Shown: one piece after another, positions 1 through 7,803 of the stretch
How the letters are laid out: each line of letters starts with the position of its first letter
How positions within the stretch are numbered: the first letter of the stretch is position 1
Source of the DNA: Prevotella sp.
GTDB lineage: Bacteria; Bacteroidota; Bacteroidia; Bacteroidales; Bacteroidaceae
NCBI GenBank assembly: GCA_017428055.1
Contig: JAFRRN010000106.1
Span: 1 to 50,695 of the forward strand
Direction of reading: 5' to 3'
Length of the DNA stretch: 50,695 nucleotides
The notes under the pieces: generated by a model
Told to the model about the DNA's origin: nothing
The model's input: only the letters and a program-made list of their open reading frames with translations
Databases searched by the model: none
Program-made: the position numbers and the translations under genes

Positions 1-813
1 ATCGCCTACCAATTGCCAGACACGCTCAAGGGCATCACCTATTGCGCCTCTTCATGGGCGGTAAAAGAGGGAAACAAGGAATTGGCCGACACGCTCAACC
101 ATTGGTATTCACCCCAATTAGCGTCGAAGGTGAAGGAAGAAGAGGCGTTCTTGCTCTCCACCCGTAGCATCTCGCGTCATGAGTATGCCTCTGTCCTTAA
201 CAAGAAGGGTGGGGTCATTTCACATTATGACGATTATTTCCGTCGATATGCACCTGTGGCGCGATGGGATTGGCGGTTGCTTGCCGCCCAGTGTTACCAA
301 GAGTCTACCTTCGACCCACATGCCCAGTCGTTTGCCGGGGCTTGTGGCTTGATGCAATTGATGCCCCAGACGGCGAGCGACCTCGGTCTCTCTCCCGAAC
401 AGGTATGGGAGCCAGAGAAGAACATTGCCGCCGCCGCAAGGTATATCCACCAGTTGAACTATCATTTCAAGGACATCCGCAATTATAACGAGCGTACCAA
501 GTTTGTGTTGGCGGCATACAATGGTGGCATGTTCCATGTGCGCGACGCCATGTCGTTGACCGAGAAGAACGGTGGCAACCCACACATCTGGAGCGAGGTG
601 TCTGAGTATATACTGAAATTGGAAACGCCCGAGTTCTACAATGACTCGATTGTAAAATATGGGTATATGCGTGGGTCGGAAACGGCAGGATATGTCGCCC
701 GCATCCAGAATATCTACAACAAATACCGTGGTGTCGCCAAGCCGGGAAACTCGAATGGTGGCTCATCGTCACAACCCAAGAAAGCTAAACGAAATAACAA
801 ATACCGAGTATAA
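1..813 (+). CDS. Membrane-bound lytic transglycosylase, MltF-like (5' truncated)
   Basis: The reading frame is already open at base 1, so the N-terminus lies outside the window. The first 35 or so codons look like the end of a periplasmic solute-binding-protein type domain. From about codon 75 to 230 there is a lysozyme-like SLT domain: a catalytic glutamate in AQCYQES near codon 101, then GACGLMQLMPQTA and the AAYNGG motif. This order, solute-binding domain followed by SLT, is that of MltF, which cleaves the MurNAc-GlcNAc bond of peptidoglycan and leaves a 1,6-anhydro end. The tail is short, basic and serine-rich. The next gene, mltG, starts 13 bases after the stop, so the two are probably co-transcribed. 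The family is clear; MltF rather than another SLT enzyme is inferred from the N-terminal remnant. Confidence 0.85.
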   Translation: MAYQLPDTLKGITYCASSWAVKEGNKELADTLNHWYSPQLASKVKEEEAFLLSTRSISRHEYASVLNKKGGVISHYDDYFRRYAPVARWDWRLLAAQCYQESTFDPHAQSFAGACGLMQLMPQTASDLGLSPEQVWEPEKNIAAAARYIHQLNYHFKDIRNYNERTKFVLAAYNGGMFHVRDAMSLTEKNGGNPHIWSEVSEYILKLETPEFYNDSIVKYGYMRGSETAGYVARIQNIYNKYRGVAKPGNSNGGSSSQPKKAKRNNKYRV

Positions 814-826
814 AGAACTTTTTGCC

Positions 827-1858
827 ATGAAGACAAATTTCAAGTTAAGGAAAAAATATACCATACCCGCCGTCTTGTGCGTGTTGGTCATCGTGGGGTT
901 GCTGGGCTACTATTTCCTGTCGGCATTGTCCAACCAGGAAGATACCACATATTTATATATTGATAGGGACGATACCGTAGACTCCGTGTTTACGAAGATG
1001 GCACCCGTCTGCGCTAACCATGCCTTTGGGGGCTTCAAGACGCTGGTTCGTCATGGCAGCTATGCCGACCATATCCACACGGGACGCTATGCCATCGAGC
1101 CGGGGGAGAATGCCTATACCGTCTACAAACGTCTCAAGAACGGCTTACAGACACCCATCAACCTAACCGTGCCTTCCGTCCGCACCTTGGATAGGCTCAG
1201 CATGGAAGTTGGTAAAAAGTTGATGATTGATAGCGCGGAGATATACCAGGCACTGACCGACCCGTCGGTTTACCAGAAATATGGGTATGACTCGACGACA
1301 ATCTGTTGCATGTTCATTCCCAATACATACGACATGTACTGGAACGTAGGCATTGACGCTTTCCTTGACCGCATGAAGAAAGAGAGCGAAAAGTTCTGGA
1401 ATGCCGACCGCCTCGCCAAGGCAAAAGCCATGGAACTCACGCCCAACGAGGTCATTACTCTTGCCAGTATCGTGGAAGAGGAGACGGCTAACGATGGTGA
1501 GAAGCCAACCATCGCGGGCCTTTACTATAACCGCCTACGCAAGGGAATGCTCTTGCAATCCGACCCAACCGTGAAATATGCCCTGAAGCAGTTTGGCTTG
1601 CGCCGCATCTATAACTATCACCTGCAAGTGGACAATCCCTATAACACCTATCGCTATGCCGGACTCCCACCGGGCCCGATACGCATCCCGTCGGTGGTGG
1701 GTATCGATGCCGTGCTCAACTATGCACACCACGACTATCTCTATATGTGTGCCAAGGAGGACTTCAGCGGTACGCACAACTTTGCCCGTACCGTGGGTGA
1801 GCATCTCCAGAACGCTGCCAGATATTACGTGGCTTTGAATAAGAGAGGGATTCATTAG
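827..1858 (+). CDS. mltG: Endolytic murein transglycosylase MltG
   Basis: A 343-aa protein of normal length for MltG/YceG. A basic N-terminus precedes one membrane segment (about residues 14-34), giving a type II inner-membrane anchor with the catalytic domain in the periplasm. The signature region is present: ASIVEEET with the expected catalytic glutamate at residue 217, followed by YNRLRKGM, LQSDPTV and, near the C-terminus, YRYAGLPPGPI. MltG cuts nascent glycan strands internally and is thought to set strand length. An open frame extends upstream to 659, but the ATG at 827 is the sensible start because the membrane anchor follows directly and the upstream extension overlaps the MltF-like gene. 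A terminator follows at 1904. Confidence 0.93.
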   Translation: MKTNFKLRKKYTIPAVLCVLVIVGLLGYYFLSALSNQEDTTYLYIDRDDTVDSVFTKMAPVCANHAFGGFKTLVRHGSYADHIHTGRYAIEPGENAYTVYKRLKNGLQTPINLTVPSVRTLDRLSMEVGKKLMIDSAEIYQALTDPSVYQKYGYDSTTICCMFIPNTYDMYWNVGIDAFLDRMKKESEKFWNADRLAKAKAMELTPNEVITLASIVEEETANDGEKPTIAGLYYNRLRKGMLLQSDPTVKYALKQFGLRRIYNYHLQVDNPYNTYRYAGLPPGPIRIPSVVGIDAVLNYAHHDYLYMCAKEDFSGTHNFARTVGEHLQNAARYYVALNKRGIH

Positions 1859-1903
1859 GTTTGAAGGGCTTATTCCATAGTCTTTCACAACCATCATTTC
1901 CAT

Positions 1904-1934
1904 GATGCCGGCTCATCAAGTCGGCATTCTTTTT
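1904..1934 (+). terminator. Rho-independent terminator after mltG
   Basis: A nine-pair stem (ATGCCGGCT with AGTCGGCAT, one G-T pair) with loop CATCA is followed by TCTTTTTAT. It lies 46 bases after the mltG stop and closes the two-gene transglycosylase unit. Confidence 0.75.
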
Positions 1935-1992
1935 ATCCCTTTCTTGACCATCAAAAATATTAAAGAAATACTTTAAAAAAGTTTGCTAAATA

Positions 1993-2024
1993 CTTGTGTA
2001 TATGAAATTTATTTTGTATTTTTG
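1993..2024 (+). promoter_or_regulatory. Bacteroidetes-type promoter for the HU-related gene
   Basis: The -7 element TATTTTTG (2017-2024) matches TAnnTTTG exactly. A CTTG at 1993-1996 sits 20 bases upstream, a fair -33 element. The predicted start near 2031 gives a leader of about 90 bases. Confidence 0.6.
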
Positions 2025-2044
2025 TAAAGTCAATAGGAGTTAAC

Positions 2045-2089
2045 CCGCTGGCCTTGCGACAATGGGCCCAAACAAAGAGTTATCAGCGG
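2045..2089 (+). promoter_or_regulatory. Stem-loop in the leader of the HU-related gene
   Basis: CCGCTG (2045-2050) pairs with CAGCGG (2084-2089), and GGCC just inside can pair with GGCC around 2065. The structure sits between the predicted transcription start and the start codon at 2124. A regulatory role is inferred only from position. Confidence 0.35.
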
Positions 2090-2123
2090 AAAATTAAATT
2101 AACCACTAAATTTTTTTTATTTT

Positions 2124-2573
2124 ATGCCTACATTTTATAAACTGTATCAAGACAAGCGCGAGGGAAGTAAGACCGAGGGTAAGTGGTATGCCAGGGCGAA
2201 GTGCCTGGGCTATTGGGACCTTGAGAAACTGGCCGACCACATCCAGGACAACGTGAGTGCGAAGAAGTCTGATGTCATCGCCGTGCTCAAGGAGTTGGTT
2301 GTGGTGATGGCGGAGGCCTTCGATGCCGGCTATGGCGTGAGGCTCAATGGTTTCGGACGCTTCAAGGTGGGGCTGAAGACGGAGGCCGCCAACAGTGCGA
2401 AGGAGTTCACCGCCGCGAAGAACATCGTGGGAAGCCGCATCAACTTCCAGCCCGAGACGCATTGGAGTGCTGCTGATGGCAACGTGCGCACCAACCCGTT
2501 CACCACTGGCCTCAAGGTGCAGGAGTACGGTAAGTACAGCGTCGAGGAGGAGGAAGAGGAAGGTGGAGATTGA
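2124..2573 (+). CDS. HU-related (histone-like) DNA-binding protein
   Basis: A 149-aa protein of the Bacteroidetes HU-related family. This family has an N-terminal strand of the form MPTFYKLYQDKR, then an HU-like helical body, and a GxGxF-type turn, seen here as RLNGFGRFKVGLKTEAA around residues 73-89. The C-terminal half carries the beta-arm region expected to grip DNA (NIVGSRINFQPE). It ends in an unusual run of seven glutamates. Family members bend or coat DNA and are often found in capsule loci and mobile elements. The gene has its own promoter and terminator and sits just upstream of a palindrome array and a primase-helicase pair, which may be its DNA target and partners; that link is inference. 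Confidence 0.85.
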   Translation: MPTFYKLYQDKREGSKTEGKWYARAKCLGYWDLEKLADHIQDNVSAKKSDVIAVLKELVVVMAEAFDAGYGVRLNGFGRFKVGLKTEAANSAKEFTAAKNIVGSRINFQPETHWSAADGNVRTNPFTTGLKVQEYGKYSVEEEEEEGGD

Positions 2574-2680
2574 AATGGAGAATGATGAATGAAGAATAAG
2601 GGCGCACTACGTGCGGAAATGATTCAAAATTGAATCAAAATGAAATCAAAATAAGCATTCAACATTCAACATTAGCATTT

Positions 2681-2719
2681 AAAAAAGGCGTGGCACAGAG
2701 ATTGTGTCGCGCCTTTTTA
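2681..2719 (+). terminator. Terminator downstream of the HU-related gene
   Basis: GGCGTGGCACA pairs with TGTGTCGCGCC through G-T pairs around the loop GAGAT. A-rich and T-rich flanks extend the stem and leave a TTTTT tail. The 22-bp repeat array begins six bases later. Confidence 0.75.
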
Positions 2720-2724
2720 GTGTG

Positions 2725-2878
2725 TATAAACCATTGGTTTTGATGTTATAAACCATAGGTTTTGACTTTATAAACCATTGGTTTGTGTGCTATAGACCAA
2801 TGCTCTGTATGATGTAAACCATTGATTTGTACCAGATAGACCTATGCTCTATAGGTTATAAACCTATGGACTTTTGAA
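2725..2878. repeat. Seven-unit 22-bp palindromic tandem array
   Basis: Seven units begin exactly 22 bases apart, at 2725, 2747, 2769, 2791, 2813, 2835 and 2857. The best-conserved part is TATAAACCATTGGTTT, whose core AAACCA-T-TGGTTT is a near-perfect dyad. Positions 3, 4, 6, 7, 8, 12 and 16 of the unit are invariant. Units 4 and 6 change one arm base from A to G and its partner from T to C, which keeps that pair. The last six bases of each unit drift. No spacers separate units, so this is not a CRISPR array. Twenty-two bases is two helical turns, so bound proteins would align on one face. An AT-rich stretch follows (about 2875-3035), then hairpins and a primase-helicase operon. Confidence 0.9.
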
Positions 2879-3047
2879 TTTTTTTTGAGTTTTTCATTGC
2901 TTTCTGAAACCGTGTAAATGCTTGTGTCATAGCGAGTTAGCTGATTGTTTCGGAATTTTTAATGGGTTTTTCTCAAAAAAAAATAATTAAAAAGATTATA
3001 TACATTTTTTTTCTCAGTTAGTAACAAAAAATTCCAAGCAATCTCTT

Positions 3048-3087
3048 GAAACGCCGTCTGACAGGGCGTTTCAGCGCATCAGACGGC
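3048..3087 (-). terminator. Overlapping mutually exclusive hairpins downstream of the primase operon
   Basis: Two perfect stems share the bases GCC at 3053-3055. GAAACGCC (3048-3055) can pair with GGCGTTTC (3065-3072), and GCCGTCTGA (3053-3061) can pair with TCAGACGGC (3079-3087). On the minus strand the unit is followed after about 20 bases by TTTTTTG, so it could end transcription from the primase-helicase operon. The two stems cannot form together, which suggests a switch or a structured DNA site. Confidence 0.5.
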
Positions 3088-3142
3088 AATTAAAAAATTC
3101 AAAATTTTTTCCAAAAACTTCAGAAATAACCATCCCAGTGTC

Positions 3143-4186
3143 TTAGAAAGGGATGGGGTGCTGCTGGGCGATGTAGTCGGCAATGTCGAACTTGGGTTGA
3201 TTCTCTGGTGCCATTCGCTGACAGAAATCGCTGACGGTGAAATTCGCCAAGTCAGCCATGCCATTGATGATGGTCTTCCACTCACCAACCGCATCGCAGT
3301 CGGGGATGACGATGACATCGCGTCCCTTTAGGGGTTGCAGCACCTCGCGCTTGAGCATACACTTATTGCCCGCAGCCACCCATAGCAACTGAGGGTATGC
3401 CAATGCTCCGAAGAGCGCGTTCTTGGGACTCTCCACGAGAACCACCAAACAGTCAGGATAGCGAGTGAGCAGGTGTTCACCAAAGAGACATTCCGATCGG
3501 AACACGGCATCCCTCGGCAACTTGCCTTCTTTTGCCCACATACTTCCCAACCAATAGGCCCCTTGGTCGCTGTGTGCAAAACTTGGTGAGTCCGTATCTG
3601 TCTCGTAGTGCTGTACCTTCAGGTTGCACACTCTGCCTTGCATATCGATGTTGGGAAAGACGGTATAGTCATCCATGCCGTTCATCGAATAACATCCGAT
3701 GCGATATTCCTCCGTGAGCCACTCTACGGCTTGATGTTGGAACATCTGCATGAGGCAGTGGCATAATGAGTTCTCTTTCGACACCAGTTCTTCTACCATC
3801 GCCATCGGGATATAGGTATAGGTGGGGTCTACTGGCTTCACAACGGGCTTTGACTTGGGGCGAGGTATGAAGTTCTGATGACTCTGCGTCGTACTGATGC
3901 CAAACTCGTTAGACAACCACTGGCAAGCCTCCTGAAACGACCACCCTTCGTGTTGCATCGTGAAGCTGATGACATCACCGCCCTTGCCACAGCTGAAGCA
4001 ATGGCAATAGTTCTTGCCCGTACCCTCTACCAAGGATAGCGACGGGTGATGGTCGTCGTGCCAGGGACAGAGGGTGACATGGTTCACACCTGCCTTGCGC
4101 ACTTTGTTACCCAACCGCCTTGCCACCTCCGAAATGGAGATGTTCCGAATGCGGTCTGTGTTGAATTGTTCCTGCTGTGTGTTCAT
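3143..4186 (-). CDS. CHC2 zinc-finger / Toprim primase of mobile-element type
   Basis: A 347-aa DnaG-like protein. The N-terminal CHC2 zinc finger reads C40-P-W-H43 with C63-F-S-C66 and the family phrase GKGGDVISF. The Toprim fold is in the C-terminal third: the conserved glutamate in VVLVESPKNAL (about residue 252) and the acidic pair in VIPDCDAVG (about 296). These domains make RNA primers at replication forks. It is shorter than chromosomal DnaG and lacks its C-terminal helicase-binding domain, as in phage and plasmid primases. Its start overlaps the stop of the D5-type helicase gene by four bases (ATGA), so the two are translationally coupled. Confidence 0.88.
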   Translation of the reverse strand: MNTQQEQFNTDRIRNISISEVARRLGNKVRKAGVNHVTLCPWHDDHHPSLSLVEGTGKNYCHCFSCGKGGDVISFTMQHEGWSFQEACQWLSNEFGISTTQSHQNFIPRPKSKPVVKPVDPTYTYIPMAMVEELVSKENSLCHCLMQMFQHQAVEWLTEEYRIGCYSMNGMDDYTVFPNIDMQGRVCNLKVQHYETDTDSPSFAHSDQGAYWLGSMWAKEGKLPRDAVFRSECLFGEHLLTRYPDCLVVLVESPKNALFGALAYPQLLWVAAGNKCMLKREVLQPLKGRDVIVIPDCDAVGEWKTIINGMADLANFTVSDFCQRMAPENQPKFDIADYIAQQHPIPF

Positions 4187-5643
4187 TGCTCGATGAGTTT
4201 AAGTTTGAAATGCTTCAATTTGCCGATCAACTTAGGAGTGCCCACCAAAGTCTCTATACGGTCATAAAACTTGTTCTTACCCAAAGAATTCAGCGATGAA
4301 CCTTTGCAATAATCAAGGTAGGCTTTATACAAGTCGTTGCCAACAGTTGTGTACTCCGATGGCTCACACATCTCATCGACAAAGAGCCTGACATTGTCCG
4401 ATTGTAGGCGGTAATGGTCGAGAGCCTTCTCACAGCTCTCACTCGCCGTAAATTCCCCGCTGGTCATCAACCGAGGAAGCGACTCCAACACCCAGTTGAG
4501 GATGCCTGGCAGTTCCTGCTTGAGCTTATCGGTCAGTTGACGGTCAATCTCTTCTTTCGGAATCGTCACCAAATACGGCAAGATGATCAGACGACGGAAG
4601 TAGCCAAAGGTGTTTTCCGCCCTCGGCAAAACGTTGAATGCTGCAAAGAACTTGCCGTAATCATTGGTCTCACGCGGATCGACATACAGATGTTTGATAA
4701 GCACCCGCTCGCCCGATGTCAGTTGTTTCAGCACACTCGCATTGACATCCTTACCGCTCTCATGCGAGATATTGAGTAGTTTATGCTCAATGCCCGCACG
4801 TTTCACTTCATCGTTGGTTAGGTCGCTCAAGCTGAGGTAGCTTACGTTCATCGAACCCAACAACGCCTCGACAATTTCCAGCGTGACCGACTTGCCGTTC
4901 AAGCCCTCGCCATACAACCAGAGCATCTTCTCCAATGCGTGACTCTTCATCAGGCAATAGCCGATGAACTCCGCCAATACCCGCTGTGCCTCGACCTCGG
5001 GCAACACGCGGTCAAGAAACTTATGCCACAGGTCGCATCGCGCCTGAGCATCATAGACATACCCAAGCGTATAGGTGAACAGGTCTTCCTTGCGATGCTC
5101 GCGGAGCGTGACGCAACCGTCTCTCCTGACCACCAATGTACCGTTGTGCATGTTCAGCCATGCCTCATGGTCAGGTATCTGCTGTTTCCGACTTTGGCTC
5201 ACGTTAAACGCAAGACCCTCGAATAGCATGTTCATGAACCGATGATCCATGCGCAGAGTCTCCGACACGCCACACCGCTCGGCACACAATCCCACGAAAT
5301 CCTTCCATTTTTGCGGTTCAATGTTCTCCCAATGACTGCCCGTAAAGACCTTCACGTGCTGTTCGCCATTCAGTTTTTCCAAATATTCTGGACACCACAG
5401 CAACCCATCGGCAGCACGGATGGTTTCTCGCATGGCAATCTCCCTGATGCCTTGCTGCGAAACACCTTTACCACTCGACACGACCTTCATGATGTCAGCA
5501 CTCTTTGACTCCACGCCCTCTGCTATCTTGCCAAGCGTGATGCCAACCATCTGCCTCTCGCGCATCCTGCGCTGGGCCTCCAACTCGCCGACCTTTTGCG
5601 TCAGCTCCTGCTCCAATGAGTAGGTATTAATACTTTCTTGCAT
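4183..5643 (-). CDS. D5/P4-family phage-plasmid helicase
   Basis: A 486-aa superfamily 3 type helicase. The first 65 residues are helical and charged. A D5-N-like region follows (about 95-225, with LAFNVSQSRKQQIPDHEAWLNMHNG split by short gaps from PLY-type motifs). The Walker A motif is YGEGLNGKS, near residues 243-251, and the SF3 sensor region includes FAAFNVLPRA near residue 345. Such proteins unwind origins of satellite phages and plasmids, usually with a primase domain fused; here the primase is the next gene, overlapping by four bases. A replication module is clear. Whether it still replicates anything is unknown, since no integrase or relaxase is visible nearby. Confidence 0.87.
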   Translation of the reverse strand: MQESINTYSLEQELTQKVGELEAQRRMRERQMVGITLGKIAEGVESKSADIMKVVSSGKGVSQQGIREIAMRETIRAADGLLWCPEYLEKLNGEQHVKVFTGSHWENIEPQKWKDFVGLCAERCGVSETLRMDHRFMNMLFEGLAFNVSQSRKQQIPDHEAWLNMHNGTLVVRRDGCVTLREHRKEDLFTYTLGYVYDAQARCDLWHKFLDRVLPEVEAQRVLAEFIGYCLMKSHALEKMLWLYGEGLNGKSVTLEIVEALLGSMNVSYLSLSDLTNDEVKRAGIEHKLLNISHESGKDVNASVLKQLTSGERVLIKHLYVDPRETNDYGKFFAAFNVLPRAENTFGYFRRLIILPYLVTIPKEEIDRQLTDKLKQELPGILNWVLESLPRLMTSGEFTASESCEKALDHYRLQSDNVRLFVDEMCEPSEYTTVGNDLYKAYLDYCKGSSLNSLGKNKFYDRIETLVGTPKLIGKLKHFKLKLIEQ

Positions 5644-5680
5644 CTTTATTATAGAAGTATTAATGTCCCATCACTTGCAC

Positions 5681-5727
5681 ACTGTCGGTCACTTAGTGAG
5701 GGCTCTGTTGTGAATCGTGCCGACAGT
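5681..5727. promoter_or_regulatory. Inverted repeat in the leader of the helicase-primase operon
   Basis: ACTGTCGG (5681-5688) and CCGACAGT (5720-5727) are perfect inverted repeats. The 11-base palindrome TCACTTAGTGA (5689-5699) abuts the left arm. A TATTTTTG -7 element reads on the minus strand at 5774-5781, so the repeat lies in the predicted leader of the operon that starts at 5643. It could be an autoregulatory operator or replication site. Further upstream, AACTTTTGACCA occurs twice (5917 and 5960). Nothing else was seen in 5728-6000. Confidence 0.45.
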
Positions 5728-6000
5728 TTGACGGCCTGTGCTCGGTTATTACCGCCAAAATGTAATTACGCTCCAAAAATACATAATTCTTCCCAAGTTT
5801 CATCAGTAATAATTGACTCCATGATAATGTTAAAAATGACTGATTATCAGGTAATTATGTTTCATAAACCATGCAAAATTGACCATCAATAGAAAAGTTT
5901 GGAATAGAAGAATAGAAACTTTTGACCAAGAACAAGTTTGTGAAGATAATATTTTATCTAACTTTTGACCACGTTGTATAAAAAAACAGTCAAAAAGTAA

Positions 6001-6030
6001 CAGGGATACCTCTCAAAAGAGATACCCCTG
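6001..6030 (-). terminator. Terminator after the 399-aa gene
   Basis: On the minus strand CAGGGGTATCTCT pairs with AGAGGTATCCCTG over 13 positions (two G-T pairs) around loop TTTG, followed by TTACTTTTTG. It begins 24 bases after the stop of the minus-strand gene ending at 6054. Confidence 0.8.
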
Positions 6031-6053
6031 CAATGAGTTACGGAAGAAAAAAG

Positions 6054-7253
6054 TCAAAAGTTGACTACAATTTTTTCGTTTTCTTTTTTGACAGAAGTAA
6101 CTTTTATGTATTTCTTAATCAATCTTTCAATATCATCGTTGAACTTTTTTATTTCATCAGCCCCAACTTTCCCTCTTGCCATTTTGCTCAACTCCATTTT
6201 TATCGCCCCTATCTTAACAGGTGTGAACACTCCTCCACTGGCTTTGTAGAAGTCAACGAAATAGGTGTGCCAATAATCCAGACCACGAGTTGGCAATGTT
6301 TCTGACCATTTATAGAGTAAAGCAAGGAAACAACCACCAATATGGTCTTTTTGCCCTTTTGGATTCAGCTCGTCGATATGAGCGTATGCCACCTTACATC
6401 GCATCATCTGTTCCTTGTTGTTACCCCATAGTGCACGATCCTGATTGGTAATACCATCCCGACGTGCAGCCATCACTTCTTCGCTGATAATCCAATCATT
6501 GTATTCGTTCTCGTCTAAGGTATGGTAAAGCATGGCGCTGATTTCTTCCACTGTCTTCTTATCTTGTATCCACTTTTCAACTTTAGCCATGAGCTCGTTT
6601 TCCATCTCTGCATTCATATCGATGAAACGCTTGATGATGGAACGATTATTCATCAATACCTCCTGACGGTTCTTGTTATGTTTTTCATGAGCCACCTTTG
6701 GGTGGGCCCGAATATATGCCACTTGCCTTGTTATGTAAAGACACAGCTCAATGCCTTCACTCAAATGTTCTTTGTATGAATTCAGCTCGTTATACAACAC
6801 ACGAACCGAATCCTTATATATTTCTAATCCCCAATATGACTGTGTATATGCATCTTTGCCTATTTTGGAATGATTAATGACCTTGCGTTTAGACTTAGTA
6901 CCTCTGCGAGATCGTTTCTTTTCACAAAACATTTCCAGTGTTTTTATTCCTCGGCTAATGCTGCTGCTCATTTTGTTCATCAACATGTGGGTTGTGCTAT
7001 AACGTTTATTATAATTCGTGGCAAATTTGTCAAGGAATCCTTCATCCCTGAGTCTTTTCAAACGACTATTTTCTAATTGCGTGAGACCATCGCTTACGCG
7101 TATATAGTTTGTAAATTTTATGACTTTCTCTTCATTATTTATTTGTCCTGCCAACAATCCGTCAAGAAATCGGTGCAAGTCGCTCTGTCCGTAAACATCT
7201 TTCAATTTACAGAGTTCCTCTTCAGTCTTATCAATATGTCTATCGTATACCAT
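6054..7253 (-). CDS. Unrecognised 399-aa basic helical protein
   Basis: I do not recognise this protein. It is lysine-rich, mostly predicted helix, and has no signal peptide or membrane segment. A very basic patch of arginine and lysine (KKRSRRGTKSKRK, about residues 112-124) could contact nucleic acid. The C-terminal third includes GLDYWHTYFVDFYKASGGVF and ends in a charged helix and a short strand. It has its own terminator at 6001 and a TAACTTTG -7 element on the minus strand at 7299-7306. It lies between a mobile replication module and a toxin-antitoxin pair and is more AT-rich than the transglycosylase genes, which suggests transfer. An accessory or defence role is possible but unsupported. 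Confidence 0.75.
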   Translation of the reverse strand: MVYDRHIDKTEEELCKLKDVYGQSDLHRFLDGLLAGQINNEEKVIKFTNYIRVSDGLTQLENSRLKRLRDEGFLDKFATNYNKRYSTTHMLMNKMSSSISRGIKTLEMFCEKKRSRRGTKSKRKVINHSKIGKDAYTQSYWGLEIYKDSVRVLYNELNSYKEHLSEGIELCLYITRQVAYIRAHPKVAHEKHNKNRQEVLMNNRSIIKRFIDMNAEMENELMAKVEKWIQDKKTVEEISAMLYHTLDENEYNDWIISEEVMAARRDGITNQDRALWGNNKEQMMRCKVAYAHIDELNPKGQKDHIGGCFLALLYKWSETLPTRGLDYWHTYFVDFYKASGGVFTPVKIGAIKMELSKMARGKVGADEIKKFNDDIERLIKKYIKVTSVKKENEKIVVNF

Positions 7254-7457
7254 ATTTTAGTCTTTTTAGTATAAGATTAAAAATAATTATATCGCCTTCA
7301 AAGTTACTAAATATCAAGGGGACAAACAAGCATTTTCAATGGAAATTGTAAATAAACAACCTTTTAAGCGTTTTTTATTGAAATTTCGCTTATTCCTGGG
7401 CTTTTGTCCGATGAATTGGACGAAGAATAGAGAAAAACAAAGAAAAAAACAAGATTA

Positions 7458-7489
7458 TTTGGAAAATAAGAATAAAGTGCTTATTTTTG
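7458..7489 (+). promoter_or_regulatory. Promoter of mntA-hepT
   Basis: TTTG (7458-7461), a 20-base gap, then TATTTTTG (7482-7489). Transcription would start near 7496, 14 bases before the mntA start codon. Confidence 0.65.
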
Positions 7490-7509
7490 CTGTATCGAAT
7501 GGATAAGAC

Positions 7510-7803
7510 ATGTCAAAAAAGGAATGTTTAGACATACTGGATGCTTGTAAGAACACGCTCCAAGTAAAATATGGTATTCTGTCACTTCGCCTTTTTGGCT
7601 CAACAGCAAGGGATGAGCAGAATGCTGATAGCGACGTGGATGTGTTTGTGGAAACGGAGACAGCCAATCCTTTCCTGCTGGTGGAGGCGAGAGATTTTCT
7701 CGAGGCATCAATGGGTCGGTCTGTTGACATCATCCGTAATCACCGTAATCTTAACCCAAGGCTTAGAAAACGTATAGAAAGGGATGGAATCACTGTCTTT
7801 TGA
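7510..7803 (+). CDS. mntA: MntA-type nucleotidyltransferase antitoxin
   Basis: A 97-aa minimal nucleotidyltransferase. The family signature is complete: G30-S31 in LFGSTARDE followed by the metal-binding pair in D42-V-D44 of SDVDVFVE. In characterised type VII systems MntA silences HepT by transferring AMP groups onto a tyrosine next to the HEPN active site. The gene overlaps the downstream HEPN gene by 20 bases in another frame, the usual arrangement. The length is standard and all key residues are present, so the antitoxin is probably functional. Confidence 0.88.
   Translation: MSKKECLDILDACKNTLQVKYGILSLRLFGSTARDEQNADSDVDVFVETETANPFLLVEARDFLEASMGRSVDIIRNHRNLNPRLRKRIERDGITVF

Noticed and set aside
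659-826. Longer N-terminus for mltG
   Set aside because: It overlaps the MltF-like gene in another frame and precedes the membrane anchor with non-homologous sequence.
2725-2878. CRISPR-like array
   Set aside because: Units follow each other directly with no spacers, and each is itself palindromic and degenerate.
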